From contig DBWY01000003.1 of the NCBI GenBank assembly GCA_002309195.1, positions 131,449-195,448 of the forward strand: a DNA stretch of 64,000 bases, read 5' to 3'. How positions within the stretch are numbered: the stretch's first letter is position 1; each line of letters starts with the position of its first letter. Shown piece after piece: positions 26,824 to 35,688 of this stretch. The notes below the pieces were generated by a model that saw only the letters and a list, made by a program, of their open reading frames with translations, was not told the DNA's origin and searched no databases. The translations under genes and the position numbers were made by a program. Source of the DNA: Treponema sp. UBA1226 (GTDB lineage: Bacteria > Spirochaetota > Spirochaetia > Treponematales > Treponemataceae).

Positions 26824-28791
26824 AACCCAGTCTTCGTGCGATTTAAGAACATAAATCTGAGGATCCTCATCAAGTGGCCCATAACTCCAGAGTTCACTTA
26901 CCACCCAGCGTTCATGCTCTGTTTTACCATTACGATTGTAAACTGCACGATGTAAAAGATATCCGAAAGAAAGATCGTACCAGCATTCGTAATCACCTTC
27001 CTCACTCCTGTATGCCTGAAACTCAAGATAATTATACATTCTTCCTTCTTTTACAGTATAAGCATAAACATTTTCTGTATAATCATTGCTGTAACGGTCA
27101 CTTGTGGTTCTGTCATGAATTACGATTATCGGGAAGTTTTTCTTTGTTCTTTCATTATATTCACTAATAACTTCTATTTCATCTAAAAAGAAATACGTTC
27201 TGTTTCCAGGAAGAAAAAGCGGTTCTACATGTCCGTCAGGATAAACACATGCAATTTCATACATTTTCTGACTGCCAAATGTTGATCTATCCTCAGCAAC
27301 TACATTACACAGAACAGTAAAATCACTTCTTCTTTCCATTTTGTTTGAAATATCACGGGAATTTATAACGCCGGCTTTTCCACTCGGCGTTCTTACAACA
27401 CATACAGGGAAAATATAATTTCCTTTTCGATAAACATATGGGGAATCCGAAGGGAAAACTTTAAGGATTTTAATTCTAGTATTAGGCTTTAGTTTCTCTT
27501 CGCTGAAATCTTCATAAAAAACCTTTGTCTCCCACATTACAAAAGAATCTTCGTTTTCAAAAAATTTTGCAACATATTCGAGAACACGGTCATCCTGCTT
27601 TGGATTTTCATCAAATTCTGCATAAACAAATCCGCCGAAAACCCAGCCTTCATCCCCTTCTGATGACTTTATCTTTAGCCAGTTTGAAACAACCCCTTCT
27701 ATAACGTCAGTTTCTTTTGACATATCAAGAACAGTAACAAGAGAACCGTCGTACACAGAACCTGCTTTTTCTGATTCTACATCAGGCTCTGTCCTCATAT
27801 TTACTTTTGAACCGTCATCCGTTTTTATATATGCGTTTTCAAATCTGTAATCTTCGATATCATGTTCATGAAAATATTTTGTAAGTCTCCATTCATATTT
27901 TTTAGGAGAGTTGTCTACATTTATTCCATCTGATTCAAGAAGTTTTTCTGCAACCTTTTCATAAAAACTTATATCATTTGAAAAACTAAAAAGATTAATA
28001 ACTTTTTCATTCTTTGATTCAGAAGCAAGGCTCTGATATTTTTTCCACTTATCAATCGGAATAGATCTGATATAACTTGCATAAGAGCCGTTTAGTATAT
28101 ATTCAAGCACATCTGCCGAACCGTTTTTTATAGCACACTCAATTATCGTCATTCCGTAGGGTTCAATCACAGAATCACTATCTTCTACAAACCATCTCTC
28201 AACTTTTTCATAAACTTCTTTATAATCATATTTTGCAGCAGTAAAAAGCGGATTTTTAATTTTTCTCATACTGTCATCAGAATAACCGGAAAGAACATAA
28301 TAACAGGCCGTATCCATACGATATGCTATTTCATCTTCCTTGATTCCGTTTTTATGACCTTCTTCAATTATATTACAGAAAAAATTATGAAACTGCTCTG
28401 TAGGACCTTCACCGCAATTTCTTATAAAGATTTCAGCATAACTGTAGCCCAATATATATGGCCCTGCAACTTTTTCAAGATCATCAATTGAAATTTTAAT
28501 TTTTTCTACACTGCACCAGCCGGTAATTTTTTTACCGTTCTCAGCTATTGTCTTTATTTTTACACGAATATCTTCTGGAGAACTTTCATTTACTTCAAGA
28601 ATTGTTCCGGTCGTTTGTTTATTAACCCTTCCAATTTCTTCTTCAAAAGATGCAGTTTTATAAATACAAATATCATCTTCCATAAAAACTGCTTCAAGAT
28701 TGTTTGCACTGTCTGCATATGAAGCACTTTTTTCTTTTCCGCAGGAGAAAAAAAGCATTACTACAGACAAAAGAATCAAAAACTTTTTCAT
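26809..28791 (-). CDS. Lipoprotein with SH3 domain
   Basis: A 660-residue predicted lipoprotein: short signal peptide and lipobox LFFSC (Cys about 17). Residues 35-90 look like a first small SH3-like barrel (GRVNKQTTGTILEVNES). A region around 190-250 resembles ankyrin-type helices (GMTIIECAIKNGSADVLEYIL). A clear bacterial SH3 domain follows near 325-390 (VNMRTEPDVESEKAGSVY, WVFGGFVYAE). The C-terminal half matches nothing I recognise. SH3 domains often bind peptidoglycan or mediate protein contacts at the envelope. No enzyme function can be assigned. TGAGG stands about 8 bases before the ATG, and the motif ACGCTGAATAAAAT lies at 28808-28821. Confidence 0.65.
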   Translation of the reverse strand: MKKFLILLSVVMLFFSCGKEKSASYADSANNLEAVFMEDDICIYKTASFEEEIGRVNKQTTGTILEVNESSPEDIRVKIKTIAENGKKITGWCSVEKIKISIDDLEKVAGPYILGYSYAEIFIRNCGEGPTEQFHNFFCNIIEEGHKNGIKEDEIAYRMDTACYYVLSGYSDDSMRKIKNPLFTAAKYDYKEVYEKVERWFVEDSDSVIEPYGMTIIECAIKNGSADVLEYILNGSYASYIRSIPIDKWKKYQSLASESKNEKVINLFSFSNDISFYEKVAEKLLESDGINVDNSPKKYEWRLTKYFHEHDIEDYRFENAYIKTDDGSKVNMRTEPDVESEKAGSVYDGSLVTVLDMSKETDVIEGVVSNWLKIKSSEGDEGWVFGGFVYAEFDENPKQDDRVLEYVAKFFENEDSFVMWETKVFYEDFSEEKLKPNTRIKILKVFPSDSPYVYRKGNYIFPVCVVRTPSGKAGVINSRDISNKMERRSDFTVLCNVVAEDRSTFGSQKMYEIACVYPDGHVEPLFLPGNRTYFFLDEIEVISEYNERTKKNFPIIVIHDRTTSDRYSNDYTENVYAYTVKEGRMYNYLEFQAYRSEEGDYECWYDLSFGYLLHRAVYNRNGKTEHERWVVSELWSYGPLDEDPQIYVLKSHEDWVLPEW

Positions 28792-28828
28792 AATAAAACC
28801 TCACTAAATTTTATTCAGCGTAAAAAAA

Positions 28829-30214
28829 CTAAACAATCCCCGTGACAAGGTAAAGAATAACGCATAAATACGGGACTGCAAACTTTAAAAGCATAATCAT
28901 AAGAAGATCAAAATAACTTTCTTTGTGCGAAAGGCCGCAGATACCGAACATCGTAACGAGAGCGCCACACTGAGGAGCAGGATCGATTCCGGCACCGGCA
29001 AGAGTTATGATTCTGTGAAATGCATCAAGTGAAATACCGCGTGCAACTGCCATGTCCTTCCACATCTGACCGAACTTTGAAAGTGCAATTGTAATTCCGC
29101 TTGATGCAGAACCTGTAATACCTCCTGTGATATTTGTCGTAAGAACTGCAGACCACAGCGGATTACCGTTTGAAGAAAGCTTCATCAGTAAATCCTGAAT
29201 TACGACAAAACCTACAACGCTTGTAACTACACAGCCAAATGCAAATCCGCTTGCAACATTAAATACTGCTGTACCCGAAGAAACTGCTGAACCGTTTATT
29301 ATTTTTATAAACTTAGGACGCTCGCCCTCTGATTTTTTTACAAAAATATTTTTTCTTCCGATTATGAGAGTTGCAATTGATGCAAGAACTGTTGCAATCG
29401 AAACTGCCCACAATGATGGTATCTGCCAGCTGCTCGCAAACTTCCAGTTAAACGGATTGCTTAAAAAAATGTTAAAGAATATTACGATTAAAAGCGGAAT
29501 AAGAGAAATGCGCCAGTCTGGAAGCGAAGATTCATCAAGCTCGAGATTACCTTCATTTGCATGAACGCCGTAGCCTTCGCCTGCAGCATTTAACTTTTTA
29601 ATTCTATATCCGATCCACAAAAGTCCTGTGGCAATAAAACATACAGAAGCAAAAATACCAAGCCCGATACCAGACCAGGTTGATGTTCCGAAGAATTCTG
29701 TCGGGATAATATTCTGTGTCTGCGGAGTTCCAGGAAGCGCAACCATTGCAAAGGTAAAAATGCCGACCCAGAGTGCTGCAGGCAGAAGGCGTTTAGGAGC
29801 GCCGGCCTTGCGAAACAGTACAGCCCCAAAAGGGTACATTACAAACGCAACGACAAAAACGCTTAAACCGCCGTAAGTTAAAATTCCGCAGCCGATTATT
29901 ACTGCAAGAACCGCCCTTTTTGCTCCGAGCACTTTTGATATCTTGCTTGCAATTGATGAAGCAAGGCCGCCTTCTTCCATTAACTTTGCAAACACTGCAC
30001 CAAATAAAAATACCGGGAAAAATTTTCCGATATACTCTGCTGCCTTTACAAAATAAACTTTACCAAGTATATCGATTAAAGGCTGACCGCAGCCGATTGA
30101 AGCAACAACTGCAAGAAGCGGTGCTACTAAAATAATCGATACGCCGCAGTATGCAAGATAAATCAAACCGATTATTGCAACGATGATTGCAATTGTACTT
30201 ATTACAGATGCCAT
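28829..30214 (-). CDS. GntP-family (COG2610-like) permease at end of redox operon
   Basis: A 461-residue inner-membrane transporter with about 12 helices, covering the whole chain from YLAYCGVSIILVAPLLAVVASI to the C-terminus. Family marks are LMEEGGLASSIA, TYGGLSVFVVAFVMYPF, LPGTPQTQNIIP, and the late GAGIDPAPQCGALVTMFGICGLSHKESY (in parts), typical of gluconate/hydroxyacid:H+ symporters. Substrate is unknown. It starts 2 bases after the fumarate-reductase flavoprotein gene, with AAGGAAA before the ATG, so it is almost surely in the same transcript. An organic acid linked to the C4 pathway is a reasonable guess for its cargo, but this is inference only. Confidence 0.8.
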   Translation of the reverse strand: MASVISTIAIIVAIIGLIYLAYCGVSIILVAPLLAVVASIGCGQPLIDILGKVYFVKAAEYIGKFFPVFLFGAVFAKLMEEGGLASSIASKISKVLGAKRAVLAVIIGCGILTYGGLSVFVVAFVMYPFGAVLFRKAGAPKRLLPAALWVGIFTFAMVALPGTPQTQNIIPTEFFGTSTWSGIGLGIFASVCFIATGLLWIGYRIKKLNAAGEGYGVHANEGNLELDESSLPDWRISLIPLLIVIFFNIFLSNPFNWKFASSWQIPSLWAVSIATVLASIATLIIGRKNIFVKKSEGERPKFIKIINGSAVSSGTAVFNVASGFAFGCVVTSVVGFVVIQDLLMKLSSNGNPLWSAVLTTNITGGITGSASSGITIALSKFGQMWKDMAVARGISLDAFHRIITLAGAGIDPAPQCGALVTMFGICGLSHKESYFDLLMIMLLKFAVPYLCVILYLVTGIV

Positions 30215-30216
30215 AA

Positions 30217-31845
30217 TTATTTTCCTTTTACTTCTTCAAATACAGGATTTCCGTGAGTATATTTTGGAAGAATCTTTGGAGAAACTTCGTCAGTATTAAT
30301 TCCTGCTTCTTTTCTCTGCTTTTCAAATTCTTTTACAAAATCAAGTGAAAGCTTATCAGAAAGTTCTGTTTTTGATGCAAGCTCTGCAGCTTCGATTCCT
30401 GCAACACGTCCAAATACAACAACATCAAGAAGTGAGTTTCCCATAAGACGGTTTGTTCCGTGAACACCGCCGGTTACTTCTCCAGCCGCTAAAAGATTTT
30501 TTACAGTTGAATGGCACTTCTTATCGATTTCGATTCCGCCGTTCTGATAATGCAGTGTAGGATAAACAAGAATCGGATCTACAGTAATGTCGATTCCGTA
30601 TTTAATGAACATATTGTACATAGCAGGGATTCTTTTTTTAATCGTTCCTTCTCCGTGAATTTTTTCAATCATCGGTGTATCAAGCCAGACTGCATCCTGT
30701 ACTTCGTTTTTTATTCCGCGGCCTTCTGATACTTCGCGGATAATTCCAGAAGCGTTTACGTCACGTGTTTCAAGCGGGTGAATATAAACATCGCCCTTTG
30801 CGTTTACAAGTTTAGCACCAAGAGAGCGTACTTTTTCTGTAACGAGCTTTCCCAAAATCTGCGAAGGATAAGCAGCTCCTGTAGGATGATACTGGAGAGA
30901 ATCCTGATACATAAGCTTTGCTCCTGCACGATATGCAAGAACAAGACCGTCTGCTGTTGCGCCGTAATGATTTGATGTAGGAAATCCCTGATAGTGCATA
31001 CGGCCGGCGCCGCCTGTTGCGATGATTACTACTTTTGCCTTTGCAATTCTTATTTCGCCTGTTTCGATATTCATAAGAACGGCGCCGGCCGCGTCGCCCT
31101 GCTCGTTCTTGATTATTTCTATCGCTGCAGTAAAATCGACTACATTGATTTTATCAGGACGATTAAAGGTCTCATCACGCAGCGTTCTCATGATTTCGGC
31201 GCCCGAGTAATCTTTACAAGCATGCATACGCTTTCTGCTTGTTCCACCGCCGTGAGTTGTAATCATAGTTCCGTCTTTTTCTTTGTCAAATTCAACTCCA
31301 AGTTCGTTGAGCCACTTTATTGCATCCGGTGCATTGTTAACGAGTGTATAAACAAGTTCAGGCTTACCGTCAAAGTGTCCGCCACCGAATGCATCAAGAT
31401 AATGCTGGGCAGGTGAATCATTTGGCTTGTCTGCTGCCTGAATTCCGCCTTCTGCCATCATCGTGTTTGCATCTCCGACACGGAGTTTTGTAATGAGAAG
31501 AACTTTTGAACCGCGGTTACTTGCTTCGATTGCAGCAGAACAACCTGCTCCACCGCCGCCGATGATAAGAACATCAGTTTCGTAATCTGCTTTTGAAAGA
31601 TTTATTTTATCAAAATCAATTCTGGATTTTGCTTCGAGCATGTCGGTAAGTTCTATCGGAGCTTTCTGTCCTTTGTTTGCACCAATCTTTATTTCTTTAA
31701 ACTGTTCTTTAATTCTATCCGGGTGAAAATTTAAGAGAAGTTCATCTTTCTGTTCTGCCGTCAAACGTGCAGGTTCGCACTTGATATTTTTTTCGCGGTT
31801 TTCTGCAACAATCTTTGCTTCTTCGTCTAAATAATTTCCGTACAT
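30217..31845 (-). CDS. frdA: Fumarate reductase-type flavoprotein subunit, non-covalent FAD predicted
   Basis: A 542-residue flavoprotein of the FrdA/SdhA family. An N-terminal extension of about 88 residues precedes the FAD motif DVLIIGGGGAG (91-101). Fumarate-site residues are conserved: His 320 (QYHPTG), Glu 337 and Arg 340 (TEKVR), Arg 361 (ETRD), His 432 (LHYQNGG) and Arg 466 (GTNRLMGN). The His that binds FAD covalently in respiratory FrdA/SdhA is Asn 127 (ANTMMAEGG), so FAD should be non-covalent, which in known relatives favours fumarate reduction over succinate oxidation. FrdB lies 8 bases upstream; no FrdC/FrdD anchor is present. Reduction of another enoate cannot be excluded, but fumC and mdh nearby favour fumarate. 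AGGAG precedes the ATG. Confidence 0.88.
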   Translation of the reverse strand: MYGNYLDEEAKIVAENREKNIKCEPARLTAEQKDELLLNFHPDRIKEQFKEIKIGANKGQKAPIELTDMLEAKSRIDFDKINLSKADYETDVLIIGGGGAGCSAAIEASNRGSKVLLITKLRVGDANTMMAEGGIQAADKPNDSPAQHYLDAFGGGHFDGKPELVYTLVNNAPDAIKWLNELGVEFDKEKDGTMITTHGGGTSRKRMHACKDYSGAEIMRTLRDETFNRPDKINVVDFTAAIEIIKNEQGDAAGAVLMNIETGEIRIAKAKVVIIATGGAGRMHYQGFPTSNHYGATADGLVLAYRAGAKLMYQDSLQYHPTGAAYPSQILGKLVTEKVRSLGAKLVNAKGDVYIHPLETRDVNASGIIREVSEGRGIKNEVQDAVWLDTPMIEKIHGEGTIKKRIPAMYNMFIKYGIDITVDPILVYPTLHYQNGGIEIDKKCHSTVKNLLAAGEVTGGVHGTNRLMGNSLLDVVVFGRVAGIEAAELASKTELSDKLSLDFVKEFEKQRKEAGINTDEVSPKILPKYTHGNPVFEEVKGK

Positions 31846-31853
31846 ATTTTCTC

Positions 31854-32531
31854 CTACTTCTCTATCTGGCGAGTTTCGTACAATTTTTTTATTTCATCGA
31901 GCGGCTTGTTCATAAGCTGTGCAATTTCTTCTTCGCATTTTCCTTCGCTTATTTCTGCAACACGGTCCATAAGATGCTGTGCTACAGGCTGAATGTATTT
32001 TCCATTAAGACGGCGTGCAAGTTCTGCAACCTGAGGATGAGAAATTCCTGCAGGGCATCTTGAAGAACAGCAGCCGCACATTACACAGTCAAAAGAAAGT
32101 TCTGCACATTTTTCAAAATCACCGCGCTGTGCATATGCAATGTACTGCATTACTTTTAAATCCTGTGTGCACGCTCTTGTACATGCGTTGCATCCGATGC
32201 ATGAATAAATTTCTGGATAAAGCTGCATCATTACAGACTGTTCCGGTTTTATTTTGTCTAAATCATAAATCTGTTTTACAAGAGGAAAAAACGGAAGCGT
32301 TGCTATAAACATTCCGTCTTCTACTTTTTTAGAACAGGCAAGACATGTCATAAGCTGATTTTTACCCTGAATGCGGTAAATCGTTGCACATGCGCCGCAA
32401 AATCCGTTACGGCATCCGCAGCCACGCTTTAACTGGTAGCCTGCGTATTCCATCGCATTCATGATTGTAAGTTCCGAAGGCACTTCATATTTTTTTCCAA
32501 AAAGATAAATTGTAGCCATCTGTTTATCCAT
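31854..32531 (-). CDS. frdB: Short FrdB-like iron-sulfur subunit ([2Fe-2S] + two [4Fe-4S])
   Basis: A 225-residue electron-transfer protein. The N-terminal plant-type [2Fe-2S] domain has Cys 40, 45, 48 and 63 (GCRNGFCGAC...LMTC). The C-terminal domain has two four-Cys sets: C111/114/117/121 (SCIGCNACTRAC) and C149/152/155/159 (CVMCGCCSSRCP). Respiratory FrdB carries [2Fe-2S], [4Fe-4S] and [3Fe-4S] with a quinone site. Here the third site has a full cysteine set, resembling HdrC, and no membrane subunit follows. It would wire FrdA to the HdrBC module. AGGAG lies 7 bases before the ATG; frdA starts 8 bases after the stop. Confidence 0.85.
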   Translation of the reverse strand: MDKQMATIYLFGKKYEVPSELTIMNAMEYAGYQLKRGCGCRNGFCGACATIYRIQGKNQLMTCLACSKKVEDGMFIATLPFFPLVKQIYDLDKIKPEQSVMMQLYPEIYSCIGCNACTRACTQDLKVMQYIAYAQRGDFEKCAELSFDCVMCGCCSSRCPAGISHPQVAELARRLNGKYIQPVAQHLMDRVAEISEGKCEEEIAQLMNKPLDEIKKLYETRQIEK

Positions 32532-32550
32532 TTTTTTCTCCTGTTTTTAA

Positions 32551-33381
32551 TTAGTACTCCGGTGGCAATTCGCCAAGCTGATCAAAGCTGAACACCGGTC
32601 CGTCCTTGCATACGAACTTATCTCCGATATTGCATCTTCCGCATTTACCGATTCCGCATTTCATCCTCATTTCCATCGTTGTAAAAATCTGTTCTTTTTT
32701 AAAACCAAGTTTAATGAGAGCATCAAGTGAAAGATGAATTAAAATCGGAGGCCCGCACATTATGACAGTCATTGACGGGTCTGGATTAAGTTCAGTTATA
32801 TAAGGCGGAACAAAACCAACGTGACCGCTCCATCCTTCTTCTTCTCTGTCAATCGTAAGATCAATCGAACAGTTACTCTGCTTCATCCAGACATTCTGCA
32901 TTTCATCAAGCCTTACTAAATCTGCCACAGAACGGCTGCCGTATATAACCTGAATTTTTCCGTAATCATTTCTTTTATCAAGCATGTAATTTACAACCGA
33001 ATGAACCGGAGCTATACCGATTCCGCCTGCAATTACAAGAATATCTTTTCCCTTTAATTTCGTATCAACAGGAAAACCGTTACCGATTGGTCCGCGCACG
33101 CAGATTTCCTGTCCGACTTCTGCACTATGAAGCCACTCAGTAACACAGCCGCATTTTTTAATAGAAAACTCCATATACTCTTCGAGAGTCGGAGACGATG
33201 TAATCGAAATCATCGATTCACCAACGCCCGGTACGATAAGCATCGCACACTGACCGGGAATATGCTCAAACAATTTTTTTCCATCAAGTCCTGTAACGCG
33301 GAATGTTTTAACGTCCGGAGTTTCCTGTTTTATATCAATTATTTTACCGACATACGGAATAAACGATTCTTTTGCTTCCAT
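32551..33381 (-). CDS. flxA: FAD/NAD(P)H-binding electron input protein (FlxA / sulfhydrogenase gamma-like)
   Basis: A 276-residue ferredoxin-NADP reductase-fold protein. The FAD barrel is about 1-105 (VKTFRV, then SMISITSSP as the flavin-binding strand). The NAD(P) domain starts with IAGGIGIAPVHSVV near 120 and has VIYGSRS and IMCGPP. The C-terminal segment KCGIGKCGRCNIGDKFVCKDG (in parts) binds a [2Fe-2S] cluster as in dihydroorotate dehydrogenase PyrK, AsrB and FlxA. Expected role: oxidise NADH and feed electrons to the neighbouring iron-sulfur proteins and HdrA. GAGGA lies about 5 bases before the ATG. The set FlxA-D plus HdrABC is known from Desulfovibrio and other anaerobes; pairing with frdBA is the unusual point. 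Confidence 0.83.
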   Translation of the reverse strand: MEAKESFIPYVGKIIDIKQETPDVKTFRVTGLDGKKLFEHIPGQCAMLIVPGVGESMISITSSPTLEEYMEFSIKKCGCVTEWLHSAEVGQEICVRGPIGNGFPVDTKLKGKDILVIAGGIGIAPVHSVVNYMLDKRNDYGKIQVIYGSRSVADLVRLDEMQNVWMKQSNCSIDLTIDREEEGWSGHVGFVPPYITELNPDPSMTVIMCGPPILIHLSLDALIKLGFKKEQIFTTMEMRMKCGIGKCGRCNIGDKFVCKDGPVFSFDQLGELPPEY

Positions 33382-33388
33382 ATTTTCC

Positions 33389-34453
33389 TCATTCAGTTCC
33401 CTGAATCATTTTAATAACCTTTACGATATTCATGTTTACAGGACAGCTTTCAAGACAGCGTCCGCATCCAACACATGCATACATTCCGTTATAAACATCC
33501 GGATAATATTTTAACTTGTGCATAAATCTCTGACGGCTTCTTTCTTTCTGCGAAGTTCTCGGGTTTGCAGCAGCCATCTGAGTAAAATCAGAATACATGC
33601 AGCTGTCCCAGCATCTTACCTGCTCAATATTTTTACCGTTATCAAAGTCGCGGACATCAAAGCACATACATGTAGGACAAACATAAGTACAGGTTCCGCA
33701 TCCAAGACAGCTTTCAGAAACTTTATCCCAGATTTTTAAGTTGAATAAATCAAGCATCGGTGTATTTTCTATTTTAGAAAAATCAAGCTTTGCAAACGGA
33801 AGTGCATTTATTTTTTCTTTTATCTCTTCTTTGATTTTTAAAACTTCTTTTTCATCAGAAGTTTCGTCTGTACTTTCGCCAGCGCCGGAAGTTTCGAAAA
33901 CAGAAAGACTTTCAAGAAGCTTCTTTCCTTTTTCTGTCACTTCTTCAAAAAAATATTTACCGCCGCTTTCCCAGCACGCAATATCAGCTCCAGACGGCTT
34001 AGAAGAAAGAGACGCGTCAATTTTATACGAAGAGCAAAAGCATGTTCTCTCAGGATTATTACATGCAAGTACGATTACAGTAGAATGGTCGCGGCGGTTT
34101 TTGTAATACGAGTCAACCGGTTCCTGTTTTAAATAAACGTTGTCGATTACACCAAAAGAAGAAGCGTCACAGGCGCGAACTCCAAAAATTACAAAATCTT
34201 CTACTTCGCTTCTCGGATCTTCTACTTTAAAAGATTTTCCTTCCTTAACATATTTTACAAGACACTCAGTTTTCGGGAAAAAGAAATCTTTTGCAGAACG
34301 CACTGTCTTTAATGCTGAACTTAACTTAACGCCGTTTTCATATTTTACATAATTAGCAGAGTCTTCTTTAACATCAGAAGGAAGATAGAGCTTTTGATTT
34401 TTACTTACAGCGTCAAAAAAATCATAGATTTTTTCTTTTAAAACCGTATACAT
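33389..34453 (-). CDS. flxB: 4Fe-4S dicluster protein (FlxB / AsrA / hydrogenase beta-like)
   Basis: About 354 residues. The first 200 form a domain seen in sulfhydrogenase beta and anaerobic sulfite reductase A subunits (DFVIFGVRACDASSF, ACNNPERTCFC). The C-terminal part has two cluster motifs: SCLGCGTCTYVCPTCMCFD near 248 and ACVGCGRCLESCPVN near 330. Between them are RCWDSCMYSDF and KERSRQRFMHKL, typical of the family. It passes electrons between FlxA and the Hdr part. Adjacent ATGs at 34456 and 34453 overlap the TGA of the previous gene; GGAGGAG spacing favours 34453. The stop is 7 bases from flxA. Confidence 0.78.
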   Translation of the reverse strand: MYTVLKEKIYDFFDAVSKNQKLYLPSDVKEDSANYVKYENGVKLSSALKTVRSAKDFFFPKTECLVKYVKEGKSFKVEDPRSEVEDFVIFGVRACDASSFGVIDNVYLKQEPVDSYYKNRRDHSTVIVLACNNPERTCFCSSYKIDASLSSKPSGADIACWESGGKYFFEEVTEKGKKLLESLSVFETSGAGESTDETSDEKEVLKIKEEIKEKINALPFAKLDFSKIENTPMLDLFNLKIWDKVSESCLGCGTCTYVCPTCMCFDVRDFDNGKNIEQVRCWDSCMYSDFTQMAAANPRTSQKERSRQRFMHKLKYYPDVYNGMYACVGCGRCLESCPVNMNIVKVIKMIQGTE

Positions 34454-35250
34454 CATTCATCTCCTCCATCACTGCTCCTTTCAAAAACAACCGAAGGTTC
34501 TGCATCGTCTTCTTTAAATGTAAGCATAGGCGGTTTAGTTTCCATATCACTTCCTGCCTGATACTCACCGTAAATCTCATTTATATCTTTAATATATTTT
34601 CTGTTAAGAAGATAAAGCGGAATATGTTCAGGGCATACACGACTGCATTCACCACAGTCAGTACAGCGGCCTGCAACATGCCATGCTCTTATTATGTGAT
34701 ACAAAGATTCTTCAAAAGACGTCTGCGCAACTTTCTGTGATGTATAAAGTTTATTGTTATCAAAAACACATTTTTCGCATGTACATGCAGGACAAATGTC
34801 GCGGCATGCATTACATCTTATACAGCGGCTGAATTCTTTTTTCCAGAACTCATATCTTTGGTCTGCAGACATCTTTTCGAGTTTTTCAACTTCTTCAAAG
34901 CGTTTCTGTTTTTCTTCCTTATCTTTTTCTGATTCAGGAAGTTCGATTATTACAACTTCGTCTGCATTAATTCTGTGTTCTTTTAAAAGCTGATTGTATG
35001 ACAAAACAAATTTAGGACGTAAGAAAATTCCGACTTTATGAGTTTTGTGTCTCATTAAAAATTTTACGAGGTTCCCGCAGTAGCGCTCATCATACACAAA
35101 ATCTTTTTTTAATTCTTCTACACTTTCAAAAACTGCAGGTGCTATATCTTCTTCAAATAAACCTTTTTTCCAGCCGATTATTTTTTCTACTGTTCCGTCT
35201 GCGAGGAGTTTTTCTGCTTTTTCGATAAGCTCTTTTTCTATCTGCTGCAT
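34453..35250 (-). CDS. flxC: 4Fe-4S dicluster protein (FlxC-like)
   Basis: A 265-residue iron-sulfur protein with an N-terminal helical/alpha-beta part (about 1-130, RPKFVLSYNQLLKEHRI) and two four-Cys sets: FSRCIRCNACRDICPACTCEKC near 140 and RCTDCGECSRVCPEHIP near 195. This matches the second iron-sulfur subunit of FlxABCD-type clusters. FlxB and FlxC names are not uniform between genomes, so the letter is tentative. It overlaps the mvhD/flxD gene by 13 bases and the next gene by the stop codon, which implies translational coupling and fixed ratio in a complex. GGAGG precedes the ATG. Confidence 0.75.
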   Translation of the reverse strand: MQQIEKELIEKAEKLLADGTVEKIIGWKKGLFEEDIAPAVFESVEELKKDFVYDERYCGNLVKFLMRHKTHKVGIFLRPKFVLSYNQLLKEHRINADEVVIIELPESEKDKEEKQKRFEEVEKLEKMSADQRYEFWKKEFSRCIRCNACRDICPACTCEKCVFDNNKLYTSQKVAQTSFEESLYHIIRAWHVAGRCTDCGECSRVCPEHIPLYLLNRKYIKDINEIYGEYQAGSDMETKPPMLTFKEDDAEPSVVFERSSDGGDE

Positions 35251-35675
35251 CTTACATCCTCCAGTTTTTTACATCTTCCGAGCTTTGTAATCTTTTCAAC
35301 AAAATCATTCATGATTCCCGCAAAGCGAACACCCTCTGCGGCACTGCACCACTCAACTCTCGTGCGGCTTTTTTCGATTCCGAGAAAATCAAGCATAGAA
35401 AAAAGTAAAGTCATTCTTCTTCGTGCAAAATAATTTCCAGTTGAATAATGACAGTCACCCGGATGACAGCCGCAGAGAATTACACCGTCTGCTCCACGCT
35501 GAAAAGCTCTTAAAATAAAAAGCGGATTCAATCTGCACGAACACGGGATGCGTATAATTTTTACGTTTGCAGGATATTCAAGGCGGTTATTACCGGCAAG
35601 ATCTGCTCCCGCATATGAACACCAGTTACAGCAGAATGCAACGATTTTTGGCTTAAAATAATTTGTCTCTTCCAT
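35238..35675 (-). CDS. flxD: MvhD/FlxD-type [2Fe-2S] electron-transfer subunit
   Basis: A 145-residue protein of the MvhD (FlpD) family, the adaptor that carries electrons to HdrA in HdrABC complexes. Conserved cysteines appear in FCCNWCSYAGADLAG, the PCSCRLNP motif, the LCGCHPGDCHYSTGN motif and a late EWCSAAEG, which together bind one [2Fe-2S] cluster. Two ATGs are possible; AAAGG favours 35675. It follows hdrA after an intercistronic gap with two strong hairpins (35689-35741) that may set different mRNA levels for the hdrBCA and flx-frd halves. Gene order hdrA-mvhD strongly supports the assignment. Confidence 0.88.
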   Translation of the reverse strand: MEETNYFKPKIVAFCCNWCSYAGADLAGNNRLEYPANVKIIRIPCSCRLNPLFILRAFQRGADGVILCGCHPGDCHYSTGNYFARRRMTLLFSMLDFLGIEKSRTRVEWCSAAEGVRFAGIMNDFVEKITKLGRCKKLEDVRCSR

Positions 35676-35688
35676 AATCATCCTTTCG

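Noticed and set aside
31022..31416. Overlapping open frames opposite frdA
   Set aside because: Antisense shadows of a well-conserved flavoprotein gene, without ribosome-binding sites or family resemblance.
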